Notes: generated by a model from the letters alone, not told the origin. 64,000 nucleotides of DNA from Halovivax gelatinilyticus (GCF_024300625.1 NZ_CP101322.1:1625992-1689991); one strand, 5' to 3'; shown: positions 1-9,129, counted from the first letter of the stretch. Translations and numbers: made by a program.

Positions 1-71
1 CCGACGGCCACGGTCGATCCGAAGCGCTTGGTCAGTCCGTCCGTCGTGAGTATCGGTGGTGTCTCCGTCAT
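1..71 (-). CDS. ABC transporter ATP-binding protein, N-terminus only (cut by window edge)
   Basis: Only the first 23 codons are inside the window. They read as a short hydrophilic start followed by DGLTKRFGSTVAV, the usual opening strand of an ABC ATPase just before the Walker A loop (beyond the edge). The ATG lies 9 bases after the stop of the multi-spanning membrane protein upstream on the same strand, so the two probably form one export complex, ATPase plus permease. Seen: the ATPase-like N-terminus and the spacing. Inferred: the partnership and any substrate, which is unknown. Confidence 0.75.
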   Translation of the reverse strand, partial: MTETPPILTTDGLTKRFGSTVAV

Positions 72-80
72 AGTCGTGGG

Positions 81-1808
81 TCACTCTTCGAGTCGATATC
101 GCCCGTAGCGGCGGAGCGAGCGATCGTAGGCGAGTCGAGACAGCCCCAGCGCGAGACCCGTCGCGGCCAGGAGCGATCCCATCCGAACCACGGAATCGGG
201 GAGGCCGGTGGCGGTTCCGATCGGCTCGAACACGAACGGCGAGTAGACGACGATCGGGACGAGCGCGACCGAGGCCACGGCGACCAGCACGGCTCCCATC
301 CGGACGAACCCCATCGTGCCGACCTCCGTGTAGACCGTCGCGTCCGTGTAGGGAAGTCCGACGGGCTGGTGGGCGTCGTAGGGGACGGTCAGGCCGACGA
401 GCGTGGCCACGCAGACGCTGAAGAGACACAGCGTCGCGCCCATCGCCGCGACGACCGCCGTCTCGACCGCCCCGATCGGGCCGGCGACGCCGGTGAGGAT
501 CGCCGCGAGGGCCGTCGCGGGAATTCCGACGGCGCTCCCGGCGAGGACGGTCCCGCCGACGAAGTGGGTGGCGGTGGTAGCGGTGAGCGTCCCGGGCAGG
601 CCGGGATACTCGACGTTGATCACGCCCACACCGAACGCCAGCCCGGCGGTCAGCGCGCAGACGGTAGCCGCGAAGACGGGGATAACTGGTGGAACTCGAC
701 CGCCAGTGACGAACGGAACGACGACGAGCGGGACGAACATGACCGTGTAGAGTCCAACCATCACGCCGTAGGGAACTCGACGCTCCTGAAGCCAGCGCTT
801 TCTGGCGACTGCCAGCGTCGGTCGGGAAACGGACGCGCCGAACAGTCGGTCGGCCGGTCCCTCCCCGATTCGCAGGTGCGACCCGCGCCGCGCGGTCGAC
901 TCGACGGCATCGGTCGTCCAGACTCGCGTCGCCGTCGAGACGGTGAGCCCGCCCAGGACCGGGACGGCCACGGCGAGCGCGCCCAGGGCGGCGAGCCCGC
1001 GTGAGGCGTCTCCGGCGCCGGCCGTCCCCAGGAACGCGAGGTCGACGATCCAGGTCGGGGCGACGGCGCTCGCGTCGACCCGAACGTCGGCCGTCGACGC
1101 GGCCCCGTCGAACGAACCGGCGATCAGCCCGATCCAGACGCCAACGAGCGCGAGCGCGCCGACGAGCGCGAGCGGGTTCTTGTACCGCCGGGCGCGCGGC
1201 GAGCGCGTCCCGACGTACAGTGCGACGAATGCGACCCAGACGCCGCCGATGACGCCGACCGCGACGAGTCCACCGCCGGCGACGGCGACGGTGAGACCGC
1301 CCGTGATCGAGCCCGTCCCGACGGCGAACCCGATGGCGGTGGCGAGTATCGACGGTCCCGATCGCATCGCGGCCCGCCCCAATGCGTACCAGCACAGGCC
1401 GAGCGCTACCTCGCGTCCGGGGACGGTCGTGAGCAGCAGGTCGGTCTCGATCCGCTCGTTTCTGGTCAGCGTTCGCTTTCCGGCGTCCCACCCGACCGCG
1501 ACGAGCAGCGCCAGCACGCCGAGGCGAAGGAGATCGATCGAGACGAACGGGTCGCCGGCCGCGAGCCCGCGACCGAAGAGAAGCGCAGCGACGCCGACCA
1601 CGACGGCGAAGCCGAGGATGGCAAGGAGTCGGACCAGCCGAAGCACGGGCGATCGGTGTTCGAGCCGTCGCTCCTGTCGCGCCTGCATCCGGGCGATCGA
1701 TCGAACGCGTCGAAGCGACCGTCGGATCGGCCGTCGCGGGCAGTCGCTCGGTCGTCTCTCTCGCTCGCTAGCGGGCGGCCGTTCACGCGGCGTCGGCGAC
1801 TCGGACAC
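81..1808 (-). CDS. ABC-2 type transporter permease-like membrane protein
   Basis: A 575-residue protein with an Arg-rich cytoplasmic N-terminus (about residues 1-55) and then roughly twelve hydrophobic segments, including a middle loop with SRPTLAVARKRWLQERR. This layout fits haloarchaeal ABC-2 exporters that work with a separate ATPase, which starts 9 bases downstream. The chosen start is a GTG 6 bases after the stop of the preceding small membrane protein; an internal ATG (MQARQERR, about residue 41) is an alternative because the first 40 residues are low-complexity. Substrate cannot be read from the sequence. Confidence 0.75.
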   Translation of the reverse strand: MSESPTPRERPPASERERRPSDCPRRPIRRSLRRVRSIARMQARQERRLEHRSPVLRLVRLLAILGFAVVVGVAALLFGRGLAAGDPFVSIDLLRLGVLALLVAVGWDAGKRTLTRNERIETDLLLTTVPGREVALGLCWYALGRAAMRSGPSILATAIGFAVGTGSITGGLTVAVAGGGLVAVGVIGGVWVAFVALYVGTRSPRARRYKNPLALVGALALVGVWIGLIAGSFDGAASTADVRVDASAVAPTWIVDLAFLGTAGAGDASRGLAALGALAVAVPVLGGLTVSTATRVWTTDAVESTARRGSHLRIGEGPADRLFGASVSRPTLAVARKRWLQERRVPYGVMVGLYTVMFVPLVVVPFVTGGRVPPVIPVFAATVCALTAGLAFGVGVINVEYPGLPGTLTATTATHFVGGTVLAGSAVGIPATALAAILTGVAGPIGAVETAVVAAMGATLCLFSVCVATLVGLTVPYDAHQPVGLPYTDATVYTEVGTMGFVRMGAVLVAVASVALVPIVVYSPFVFEPIGTATGLPDSVVRMGSLLAATGLALGLSRLAYDRSLRRYGRYRLEE

Positions 1809-1814
1809 GACCGC

Positions 1815-2162
1815 TCACCACTCCGGTTCGCTCGTCAGTTCATTCGACTGCTGGCCGTGGCCTCGATCGCTGCGCACCAGGAGGTAGGCGACGAGCGCGA
1901 GGATTCCCAGGGGAAGGAAAACGAACACCGTCACACCGACGCCGACCGCCCAACCGAGTTCGCTGTTCGGTCGACTCTGGGCGTCGCGGTACACCCAGTA
2001 GCCGGCGCCGATTGCGATGATCAGACCGACGATCACCGAGGCGACGAGGATCAAGGCGATAGTCTCCTCGTCGAAGGGAGCCTCGGTGGCAGCGTTCGTA
2101 CTCAACGCGGCGAGCAGCCGCTCGTGTGCGCTCAACACGGGGACCACCGGCTGACCGAACAC
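1815..2162 (-). CDS. small two-span membrane protein
   Basis: 115 residues with two strong hydrophobic helices (about 36-57 and 72-92) separated by a short loop, YRDAQSRPNSELGW, and a polar C-terminus. It starts with GTG at 2162; a second GTG at 2138 would remove eight residues. The loop resembles small haloarchaeal membrane proteins of unknown role. It ends 6 bases before the ABC permease and is probably first in that operon, which suggests an accessory role in the exporter, but this is inference from spacing only. Confidence 0.6.
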   Translation of the reverse strand: MFGQPVVPVLSAHERLLAALSTNAATEAPFDEETIALILVASVIVGLIIAIGAGYWVYRDAQSRPNSELGWAVGVGVTVFVFLPLGILALVAYLLVRSDRGHGQQSNELTSEPEW

Positions 2163-2348
2163 CGCTGGTGGGCCCCGATTGCAGCCCGAACGAGCGACAC
2201 CTGAGAGACACGCGCGGATAGCGACTGGCCGTCGCTACTGGCGGGGGCCATGATTCGACCACGTCACCACGGAATAATAAACATTTCGTTGACGTTTTCT
2301 CGCTGAACCGATGGGCGGGGCCTGGTCGGGTTGCCGAAGCCGTTCGCG

Positions 2349-4142
2349 TCAGGCTACGAGTTCGGCCAGTTCGTCGAGTCGGTCGCCGTAGCGCCCGATG
2401 GCGCGCTCGATCGATTCCGACGAGCGCATGTCGACGCCGGCGACTTCCAGGAGTTCGAGCGGGTACTTCCGAGAGCCGAGCGAGAGGAACTCGCGGTAGT
2501 CCGCGGCGGCGGACTCGCCTTCGGTGAGGATGTCGTCGGCGAGGGCGAGCGCGGCGGAGATGCCGGTCGCGTACTGGTAGACGTAGAACGCGCGGTAGAA
2601 GTGCGGGATGCGCATCCACTCGCGGGCGATCCGGTCGTCGAGGGTGGCGGGCTCGTAATATCGGCCCTTGAGGTCGCCGTACACCTCGTCGAGTCGGTCG
2701 GCGGTCAGCGGTTCGCTGGCCTCCTCCAGTTCGTGGACGCGGTGTTCGAACTCGGCGAACAGCGTCTGGCGGAAGAACGTCGAACGGATTCGCTCGACGA
2801 ACTCGTTCAGGACGTGGACGCGGAAGTCGGGATCGTCGACGGTTTCTAAGAGGTGCTCGGTGAGCAGCGCCTCGTTGACCGTACTCGCGACTTCGGCGAC
2901 GAACAGCTCGTAGCCGGCGTAGACGGGCGGCTGATTCTCGCGGGCGTAGTCGGAGTGAAGCGAGTGGCCGAGCTCGTGCGCCAGGGTGTACATCGAGGCG
3001 ACGTCGTCCTGGTAGTTCATGAGGATGTACGGGTCGGTGTCGTAGGCGCCGCCGGAGTAGGCGCCCGAGCGCTTGCCTTCGTTCTCGTAGACGTCGACCC
3101 AGCGCGAGTCGAGCCCCTCGGCGAGTCGGGACTGGTACGCCTCGCCGAGCGGGGCGACGGCCTCGATCACGTGCCCGCAGGCCTCCTCGTAGGAGACGTC
3201 GGGCCCCTCGCCGCCCGTCAGCGGCATGTAGACGTCCCACATCCGCAGCTCGTCGACGTCGAGCGCCCGCCGTTTGAGCTCGGCGTGGCGGTGCAGCGCG
3301 TCGAGATTGTCGTTGACGGCCTCGACGAGCGTGTCGTAGACCTCGACGGGAATGTTCGCCCCGTGGAGCGACGCCTCGCGGGCCGTCTCGTAGTTTCTGG
3401 CCCGCGCGAGCCGGACGTCTGCGGTCACGCTCTTGGCGTAGGCCGTCGAGACGGTGTTTCTGACCGCCGCCCACTCGTCGAAGTACGCCTCGTACACGGT
3501 CTGTCGGAACTCGCGGTCGGGCCGTTTGAGCAGGTTGACGACGTTGCTCTGGGTGATCTCGACCGCCTCGCCGTCGGCGTCCTCGACGGTCGGGAACGTC
3601 ATGTCCGCGTTCGCGAGCATCGAGTAGACGCTCCCCGGCGCGCCGGTCACCTCGCCGAGGTCGGCGAGCAGCCCCTCGACTTCCGGCGAGCGGGTGTGCG
3701 GTTTCATGCGCAATACGTCGTCGACGTGCTGGCGGTACACCTCGAGGTCGGGCTCCTCGTCGACGAAGGTCTCGAACTGCTCGCTCGAAAGCTCCTGGAG
3801 CTCCGGTTCGATGAACGCCATCGCTGAGGCCGCCTGCGAGATCAGCGTCTCGGCGCGCGAGGCCATCGCCTGGCGGTCCTGGTCGGCCGTGTCCTCGTCG
3901 CGGCGCATGCCGGCGTAGGTGTAGACGGTCTGGACCTGGCGCATCACGTCGTCTCGCGTCGAGAGCACCTCGAGCAGGCGGTTCGCGCTCTCGGTCGTTC
4001 GACCCTCGTACGATTCGAACGCCTCGACGCGCTCGGCCGCTTCGTCGTACGCCTCGCGCCACGCCTGGTCGGAGTCGAAAATTCGCTCGATCGCCCACCG
4101 ATCCCCCTCCGGTACCGACTCGCGGTCGGGAACACCACTCAT
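2349..4142 (-). CDS. pepF: oligoendopeptidase F (M3 family zinc metallopeptidase)
   Basis: 597 residues, the usual PepF length, from the ATG giving MSGVPDRES; longer upstream reading has non-coding character. The zinc site is clear: TLAHELGHSLHSDYA carries HExxH, and the downstream ELFVAEVAST supplies the third ligand Glu. An N-terminal oligopeptidase domain (about 110-190) precedes the M3 catalytic domain (about 200-580). The family cleaves short peptides in the cytoplasm, consistent with no signal peptide. The gene appears monocistronic; a short intergenic stretch separates it from a small membrane protein gene on the same strand. Confidence 0.93.
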   Translation of the reverse strand: MSGVPDRESVPEGDRWAIERIFDSDQAWREAYDEAAERVEAFESYEGRTTESANRLLEVLSTRDDVMRQVQTVYTYAGMRRDEDTADQDRQAMASRAETLISQAASAMAFIEPELQELSSEQFETFVDEEPDLEVYRQHVDDVLRMKPHTRSPEVEGLLADLGEVTGAPGSVYSMLANADMTFPTVEDADGEAVEITQSNVVNLLKRPDREFRQTVYEAYFDEWAAVRNTVSTAYAKSVTADVRLARARNYETAREASLHGANIPVEVYDTLVEAVNDNLDALHRHAELKRRALDVDELRMWDVYMPLTGGEGPDVSYEEACGHVIEAVAPLGEAYQSRLAEGLDSRWVDVYENEGKRSGAYSGGAYDTDPYILMNYQDDVASMYTLAHELGHSLHSDYARENQPPVYAGYELFVAEVASTVNEALLTEHLLETVDDPDFRVHVLNEFVERIRSTFFRQTLFAEFEHRVHELEEASEPLTADRLDEVYGDLKGRYYEPATLDDRIAREWMRIPHFYRAFYVYQYATGISAALALADDILTEGESAAADYREFLSLGSRKYPLELLEVAGVDMRSSESIERAIGRYGDRLDELAELVA

Positions 4143-4207
4143 TGAACGTGATTCGAATCGGAGGAGGTAAAGGATGACGAACCCGGCGGCCGGCGTTGGT
4201 AGCTCGA

Positions 4208-4450
4208 TCAGCCGCGAAGTTCGGCCCCGACGGCCGTTCGAACCACCCGCGCGAACCCGAGGACGGCGACGAAGGTGCCGACGAGGACGAATCCGGCGAG
4301 CAGGAAGGCCCCGAGGGCTCGCGCGCCGAACGGCCCCTGGGAGAGGAACTGACCGGCGAACCAGGTGCCGAAGCTGACCACGAGAAACCCGATCGCGATC
4401 CGGATCGACGCGCCCCAGTAGGCGCCGTACTCCTCGGGTTCGAGATTCAT
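4208..4450 (-). CDS. small two-span membrane protein
   Basis: 80 residues with two hydrophobic helices (about 15-33 and 43-66) and a Glu/Tyr-rich N-terminus MNLEPEEYGAYWG. No catalytic motif is visible. Short haloarchaeal membrane proteins of this form are widespread and unnamed. It lies between rnhB and pepF on the same strand with modest gaps (54 and 65 bases), so co-transcription is possible but not demonstrated. Function unknown. Confidence 0.6.
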   Translation of the reverse strand: MNLEPEEYGAYWGASIRIAIGFLVVSFGTWFAGQFLSQGPFGARALGAFLLAGFVLVGTFVAVLGFARVVRTAVGAELRG

Positions 4451-4504
4451 GGTGCAGGCTGGGAAGGCCGGTACTAAAAACGTACCTGCATCGGCGCGGC
4501 CCCG

Positions 4505-5197
4505 TCACTCGCTCGCGAACTCGCCGAGTCCGGTCTGTGCGGCCTCGGCCAGGACGTCTCGGCAGGTACCCCACGACCGGCGGGCGCCGTCGGGCAACTC
4601 GCCGTGGTCTGCGACGTAGGATTCGAGGAACGACCGCGTCTTCGGGTCGCTCGGATAGCCGCTACCGAGGTCGTCGTACCCCCGCTCCGCGTAGCGCGCC
4701 GCGAGGCGTTCGACGCGGGCGTCGCGGTCGACCTTCGCGATGACGCTCGCCGCGCCGACGAGCGGGTCGTCTGCGTCGGCGCCGTGGGAGGCGTCGACCG
4801 AGACCGGGAGCGAACAGTCGTCGGTCACTCGCCGGGCGAAGCGATCGGCGTCGGTGTCACAGGCGTCACAGACGCCCTGGAGGTCGCCGTCCGTCTCACT
4901 CGCCACGTCTGTCTCTCCGAGCGCGTCTTCGATCGCCCGGGCGTGGGCGGTGACCGCCAGCCCGTTCATGTCCGTCTCCGGGGCGTCGATGCGCGCCGGT
5001 TCGATTACGCCGACGCCAACGCAGATCGCGTCGCCGGCCCGCATCGTCTCGGCGAGCGACTCTCGCTTCGCCGGCGTGAGCTCCTTCGAGTCGGCGATCC
5101 CCTCGGGAAGCCGCGCCGGGTCGTCCGCCCACACGGCCGCCGCGACCATCGGCCCGATCGCCGGTCCCTTCCCCGCCTCGTCGACGCCGAACGGCAT
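4505..5197 (-). CDS. rnhB: ribonuclease HII
   Basis: Removes RNA from RNA-DNA hybrids and single ribonucleotides from DNA. The family motif DEAGKGPAIGPMV sits right at the N-terminus (start MPFGVDEAGKG), and the other acidic active-site residues are in KELTPAKR and SVDASHGAD; SVIAKVDRDAR and GSGYPSDPKT are also conserved. About 230 residues. An acidic insertion (about 115-140) with two Cys, VCDACDTD, is typical of halophile versions. An upstream ATG at 5224 would add nine residues; the internal one puts DEAGKG at the usual distance from the start. Confidence 0.93.
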   Translation of the reverse strand: MPFGVDEAGKGPAIGPMVAAAVWADDPARLPEGIADSKELTPAKRESLAETMRAGDAICVGVGVIEPARIDAPETDMNGLAVTAHARAIEDALGETDVASETDGDLQGVCDACDTDADRFARRVTDDCSLPVSVDASHGADADDPLVGAASVIAKVDRDARVERLAARYAERGYDDLGSGYPSDPKTRSFLESYVADHGELPDGARRSWGTCRDVLAEAAQTGLGEFASE

Positions 5198-5321
5198 GCG
5201 CTGGCGATCGTTGCGTCGGGACAAAGTCGTTGTGACTCACGATGGAAGTGGATCGTCGACGATCTCCGAACGACCCGTTGTTCGGTCCGCTACTTGCAGT
5301 ATTGATGATCGTCGCTTGCTG

Positions 5322-5759
5322 TTAGTTTGAGGTGGACTGCTCTCGGTACCATCGGGCGATCTGCTCGCTGAACTCCTCGTAGACAGCTAATCCCGTTTGG
5401 AGCGTCTCGTAGACTACTTCAGGATCGACGAGCCCGTATTCGTGTGCGAGAACGTTTCTGAACCCGACGGCGGAGATGAGCGTCTCTGCCGTACCGTCTT
5501 CGATAACGTCGTTCCTCGCGAGAACGAAGATTGCTCCTTTTGACGCACTTTCGTCGTAGGAACAATCGTGGGTCGCAACGTGTTGAGCCAGGTCCGAACA
5601 CGCTTGGATCGCGTTCTCGAACATCCGTTCGACGGCCCGTTGTTCGGTTATTGATTCGAGAAACTCCGCTCGCGAGAGCGTTCGTCGCTTCGTTCGAAGT
5701 TCGTCGTGATATTGTTCGATTTGCTCGAGTTTCGTCGAGACGACCCGTTCGTCAGCCAT
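5322..5759 (-). CDS. hepT: HepT-like HEPN-domain ribonuclease toxin
   Basis: 145 residues, all-helical. The HEPN active-site signature R-x4-H-x-Y is present as RNVLAHEY, preceded by the conserved helix with ERMFENAIQACSDLAQH. In characterised HEPN/MNT modules this protein is the RNase toxin, and its signature Tyr is AMPylated by the partner nucleotidyltransferase. Here the start overlaps the end of that partner by 8 bases, so the two are translationally coupled with antitoxin first. It is intact, with no missing active-site residues. Toxicity in this organism is inference. Confidence 0.88.
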   Translation of the reverse strand: MADERVVSTKLEQIEQYHDELRTKRRTLSRAEFLESITEQRAVERMFENAIQACSDLAQHVATHDCSYDESASKGAIFVLARNDVIEDGTAETLISAVGFRNVLAHEYGLVDPEVVYETLQTGLAVYEEFSEQIARWYREQSTSN

Positions 5760-6180
5760 GTAGTCCGTCCTCGGCGATGCGGTCGATCACCGCCCGCTGG
5801 TTGGTACGAATGTCTTCTCGTCGACGCTCGAAGTCCGTTCGAACCGCTTTTTTGAACTGTTCGAAATCGTGGCGATCTCCGCAGAGTAATTCACCCCGAA
5901 CGGCATCGTGAGCGACGTCGATCGGGAGCGTTTCGATGTCGGTGATATCGACGAATGGACCGTCCTCGCGTTGAAGTGATCCGGAGAGGAAACACCGTTT
6001 TTGAAACCGTTCAGTGGCTGTCAACCCCTCTTCGAACTTGACCGCGACATCGACATCGGACGATGCGCGTTCGTCCCCGGTGAGCTGTGAACCGAACAGC
6101 ACGGCAAACGCGACGTCTTCGTCCTCACAGAGAGCGTTCCCTATCGCTGTGAGCAGCCCGTCGTTTGCCTTCTCACCCAT
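5752..6180 (-). CDS. mntA: MntA-like nucleotidyltransferase antitoxin
   Basis: 142 residues from MGEKANDG; an upstream in-frame ATG at 6204 would add eight residues. The minimal nucleotidyltransferase signature G-S-x10-D-x-D is complete: GSQLTGDERASSDVD, about residues 38-52. A helical C-terminal tail follows (FKKAVRTDFERRRED). Known family role: the antitoxin adenylylates the Tyr of the HepT R-x4-H-x-Y motif. It precedes and overlaps hepT, the standard order. Nothing else nearby belongs to the module. Confidence 0.88.
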   Translation of the reverse strand: MGEKANDGLLTAIGNALCEDEDVAFAVLFGSQLTGDERASSDVDVAVKFEEGLTATERFQKRCFLSGSLQREDGPFVDITDIETLPIDVAHDAVRGELLCGDRHDFEQFKKAVRTDFERRREDIRTNQRAVIDRIAEDGLHG

Positions 6181-6379
6181 GGTTGTACTGTGATGCGGTC
6201 CCACAAAAGCGTACCTCTCGGATCCCCCTCCCAGACCGGTGGCGTCGACGTACGGCCGTATATTTCGGGTCGGATTCAGGCCTGCGGAAAAACGATCCCT
6301 GGTTCGAACCTACCCCGACACTCGCTATATTTTCCCATAAATAACAAACGATAATACTGTGGCTACTATTCTGCCCAGT

Positions 6380-6673
6380 ATGTATCAGCGTCTGAAAGGC
6401 CACCTCTTTCGCGAACCCGGTGGACGGCGAGAGGGATTGTTTTCTCTCGGAGCCGGTCTCCTCTTTTTCCCACTGTATCTCTTCTACAGCCGTCAACCCG
6501 AGGGGGCGTCGATCATCGCCATCCTCTTCGGGGTCCTGTTCACGGTGAGCGGAATCGCCGAACTGCTGGCGCCGGAGCGGCGACGGCTGGCCGGCGTTAT
6601 TCGTGGCGTGCTCATCGTGTACGCCGGGGTACTCGTCGTCCACTTTCTCTCCGGCATGCGCGTATTTGGATAG
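6380..6673 (+). CDS. small membrane protein
   Basis: 97 residues with three predicted hydrophobic helices (about 18-37, 42-60, 70-90) and a short basic N-terminus MYQRLKGHLFREPGGRRE. An ATG seven codons upstream is also possible, but the AT-rich TATA-like stretch at about 6327-6348 fits a leaderless or short-leader transcript from the start given here. No motif points to a function. It stands alone between the toxin-antitoxin pair and the pus10 operon, facing away from the former. Confidence 0.6.
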   Translation: MYQRLKGHLFREPGGRREGLFSLGAGLLFFPLYLFYSRQPEGASIIAILFGVLFTVSGIAELLAPERRRLAGVIRGVLIVYAGVLVVHFLSGMRVFG

Positions 6674-6733
6674 CGAGGCGGACCTCACCGCTTCGGCCGC
6701 GGTGATGCATCGTCTCGACCGGCCTCTCACGAC

Positions 6734-6901
6734 CTACGACTGCGCGACCATCCGGTACCGGAATCCGAGGTAGAGCAGGATGAACGCGAACGTCCCGGCG
6801 AAGAGGTACTCGCCGGTGTCGATCGAGTAGACCAGCGCGCCGGTGTTGAGCGCCACGCCGAACAGGTAAAAGCCCTTGAGCTGTCGATCCGTGACGTTCA
6901 T
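6734..6901 (-). CDS. 55-residue membrane protein downstream of pus10
   Basis: The reading frame encodes MNVTDRQLKGFYLFGVAL and then two hydrophobic segments ending FRYRMVAQS. Its ATG overlaps the pus10 stop (ATGA, 6898-6901), strong evidence for a translated second gene of the operon. The GC-rich third positions match the neighbours. It is too short for any domain to be assigned; a link to tRNA modification is only by position. Confidence 0.65.
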   Translation of the reverse strand: MNVTDRQLKGFYLFGVALNTGALVYSIDTGEYLFAGTFAFILLYLGFRYRMVAQS

Positions 6902-8397
6902 CGCGATCGCTCCTCCGTCGATGCGGCTTCGTCGTTCGCCGCGGATTCGTCGTTCGACTCGGACTCCCCATCCGGCGTCAGTTCGTCTTCCCGGTCGCCC
7001 TCGTCTTCGAAGTACTCGGCTCGTTCGAACGGTTCGTCCTCGCCCGTGACGGCGAGCACGTCGAGCGCGAGCACCTCGGCACCGACGTCGAGGAGACCGG
7101 CCACGCTCGGTTCCGTTCGGCCGTCGTCGCCGCTGATCAGCTCCTTGATGTAGAGGCCGCCCGCGCCGTGGATCTCGATCGTGGCGGTGGCCACACGCTC
7201 CGCATCGCGGTCCGACGGTTTCTCGTCCGCGCTGTCTTCCATCTCGTCGACGATCCCGGGGTCGCCGTCGATCGCGTAGACGGTCCGCTCGCGAGTCAAC
7301 TCCGCCCGGCGGTGATCGACGCGCTGGGGCGTGTATTGCTCGACGGTCGTCCCCTCGAGTTCGTCGAAGACCGACTCCAGATCGTCGGCCGCGACCGGTT
7401 CGTCGAACCGAACGGCCGCGCGATAGCGCTTGCTCGCGTCGTGTTCCTTGACGCGTTCGACCATCTCGTGGGTGGCGAGACGAAGGCCCTCGACTTCGAC
7501 GGCGCCCGCGGCGGCCTCGTTGATCTCGGCTTCGAGCGCGTCGACGTCGGGCGTCCGGCGACGGGGGTGTTTCACCTCGAGGACGAACGGTCGGCCGGTC
7601 CCCAGCATGCGCGCGTCGACGTCCTCTCTGCCGGCGCCGTGGAACGTTCCCTCGCGGCCGTCCATGGCCTCGACGACGTGCGGACGGACGACCTGCTCGA
7701 TGCTGGTGTCGTAGAGGTACCCCGAGCCGCCGCAGTACTCGCAGGGTTCCTCGCCGTCGTCGGAAAGCTGGCTCCCGCTACCGCCGCACTCCCGGCAGGG
7801 CCACTCCGTCTGCGGAATGTCGCGGTCGATCTTGCGGTAGCGCCCGTAGACGAACGCCGGGTTGATCTGCCGGTCGACGGCGTGGGTGGTGACGGCTTCG
7901 CCGTCTTCGAGCACGGCCAGCGGGTCGAACGCCGAGAGGTCGACCACGGCGAGCACGTCGGGGCGTTCGAGGTCGAACTCGACGCCGGTGCGTGTTCCGA
8001 CGCGTCGACCCACTTCCCGGTTGACCTCGCGCTTTAGCGGTTCGCCGGCGTCGGGCTCCAGGCCGGCGTCTTCGCGGAGCAGGCGGTCGTTCTCCTCGAC
8101 CAGCGGGGGAACGACCGTGCCGAGCTGGTAACTCGCAAAGTCGATGCCGTCGAGCGTCTCGCAGACGGCGTCGGCGATCGCGTCGTACGTCCCGCAGTAG
8201 CCCTCACAGACCCAGCACGCGGCGGGGTCGACCGGCTCGTAGGGCTCGTCCGCGTCGAGTGCCAGCGTCGTCCGCAGCGCCCGGCCCCGTTCGTCGTTTC
8301 GCAGCCCGAAGCTCCGGTCGGCGAACGGCCGACCGAGACAGGCGTCACAGACGGGGCCGCCCGCGAGCAGGTCGGCCGCCGCATCCGTGAGACTCAT
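6898..8397 (-). CDS. pus10: tRNA pseudouridine synthase Pus10
   Basis: Archaeal Pus10 makes pseudouridine 54/55 in tRNA. The 499-residue protein has the N-terminal Cys pairs (CDACLGRPF near 18, CWVCEGYC near 61), a THUMP-like region, and the catalytic domain with AVDRQINPAFVYGRYRKI before the zinc-like block and GTGRPFVLEVKHPRRR after it. A pair of DnaJ-style CxxCGGSG motifs (CRECGGSG, CEYCGGSG, about 200-227) sits between. The extreme C-terminus (about 450-499) is an acidic low-complexity tail rich in Glu, Asp and Ser. Start ATG gives MSLTDAAADLLAGG. Confidence 0.9.
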   Translation of the reverse strand: MSLTDAAADLLAGGPVCDACLGRPFADRSFGLRNDERGRALRTTLALDADEPYEPVDPAACWVCEGYCGTYDAIADAVCETLDGIDFASYQLGTVVPPLVEENDRLLREDAGLEPDAGEPLKREVNREVGRRVGTRTGVEFDLERPDVLAVVDLSAFDPLAVLEDGEAVTTHAVDRQINPAFVYGRYRKIDRDIPQTEWPCRECGGSGSQLSDDGEEPCEYCGGSGYLYDTSIEQVVRPHVVEAMDGREGTFHGAGREDVDARMLGTGRPFVLEVKHPRRRTPDVDALEAEINEAAAGAVEVEGLRLATHEMVERVKEHDASKRYRAAVRFDEPVAADDLESVFDELEGTTVEQYTPQRVDHRRAELTRERTVYAIDGDPGIVDEMEDSADEKPSDRDAERVATATIEIHGAGGLYIKELISGDDGRTEPSVAGLLDVGAEVLALDVLAVTGEDEPFERAEYFEDEGDREDELTPDGESESNDESAANDEAASTEERSR

Positions 8398-8577
8398 TGG
8401 ACGGTAGTCGGGGCGGCGGCCCTAACACGCTTTCCATTCGGGGCGTCGTCGGTTTCGAGCGGTAGTTGTAGCGGGTCGGTTGCACCGACGCGATTTCGAC
8501 TCGCGGCTGGGCGCGTTGCGTTCGTCCTGAAGGGCAGCTGTTACACCTTCGCAAGCTCGGCCAAATCGAATCTTCTA

Positions 8578-8640
8578 AGATATGTCTGCCGATCACGATG
8601 TTTGGGGAACAAATACTACAATGACGATGATGGCGGACCA
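8578..8640 (+). other. vestigial copy of the YYDDDGPP peptide tail
   Basis: In the frame leading into the first lipoprotein the bases encode LGNKYYNDDDGGPPYY. This matches the tail of the small peptide encoded at 9159-9350 (LGDGYYDDDGPPVC). No initiator ATG is found for it and the frame runs on into the lipoprotein. It therefore looks like the remnant of a duplicated peptide gene placed just before the first lipoprotein, as the intact peptide gene precedes the second. Confidence 0.4.
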
Positions 8641-8706
8641 CCTTACTATCACATAAGAAGGCACTATAAACAAGTATTATATAATCACTTCACAAATACG
8701 AATGCT

Positions 8707-9129
8707 GTGATTAAACGCCAGAATCGTCGCCAGCTCCTCGTTTCGTTCGGCGCAGCGAGTGTGCTGAGCGGTTGCCTTGAATCAGGCAGAAATAATGAAG
8801 GTGGTGACACAATACGGTCAGATGTTTATCTTGGAAATCATACTGGAGTGGCATACGAGGTATCGGTCACCGTCGAAAATGTGACGACTGACACCGTCCT
8901 CGAATCTGAGACGGTGACAGTCCCCCACGACGAAAACCAACAGGTAAACTTCACCGAAACGCTGGATGAAGACGACATTCATCCAGAGATCAGCGCGACC
9001 GTCGGATTCGTTTCCGATCCGTCGGTCGAAGAATCGGTCACTCACGGCTTCGCGCCAACATCGGCAGCGAGTTTCTTGGCCTTCATAAAAAGTGATGCTG
9101 AAATCGACCTCAAAATCGGCCAAGAGTGA
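8707..9129 (+). CDS. small Tat-type lipoprotein, paralog A
   Basis: 140 residues from a GTG giving MIKRQNRRQLLVSFG. The N-terminus is a Tat-like signal (RRQLLV) ending in the lipobox LSGC, so it is predicted to be exported and lipid-anchored. The rest looks like a compact beta-sandwich: EVSVTVENVTTD, ESETVTVPH, HPEISATVGF, AASFLAFI. These blocks align with the lipoprotein 240 bases downstream, so the two are tandem paralogs. The longer frame from a TTG at 8602 lacks a signal-like start and is not preferred. Base composition is AT-richer than the flanks. Function unknown. Confidence 0.65.
   Translation: MIKRQNRRQLLVSFGAASVLSGCLESGRNNEGGDTIRSDVYLGNHTGVAYEVSVTVENVTTDTVLESETVTVPHDENQQVNFTETLDEDDIHPEISATVGFVSDPSVEESVTHGFAPTSAASFLAFIKSDAEIDLKIGQE

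Noticed and set aside
1840-4098. 752-codon minus-strand frame overlapping pepF
   Set aside because: Arg/Gly/Pro-rich shadow of pepF in another frame; the zinc-protease frame clearly carries the conserved motifs.
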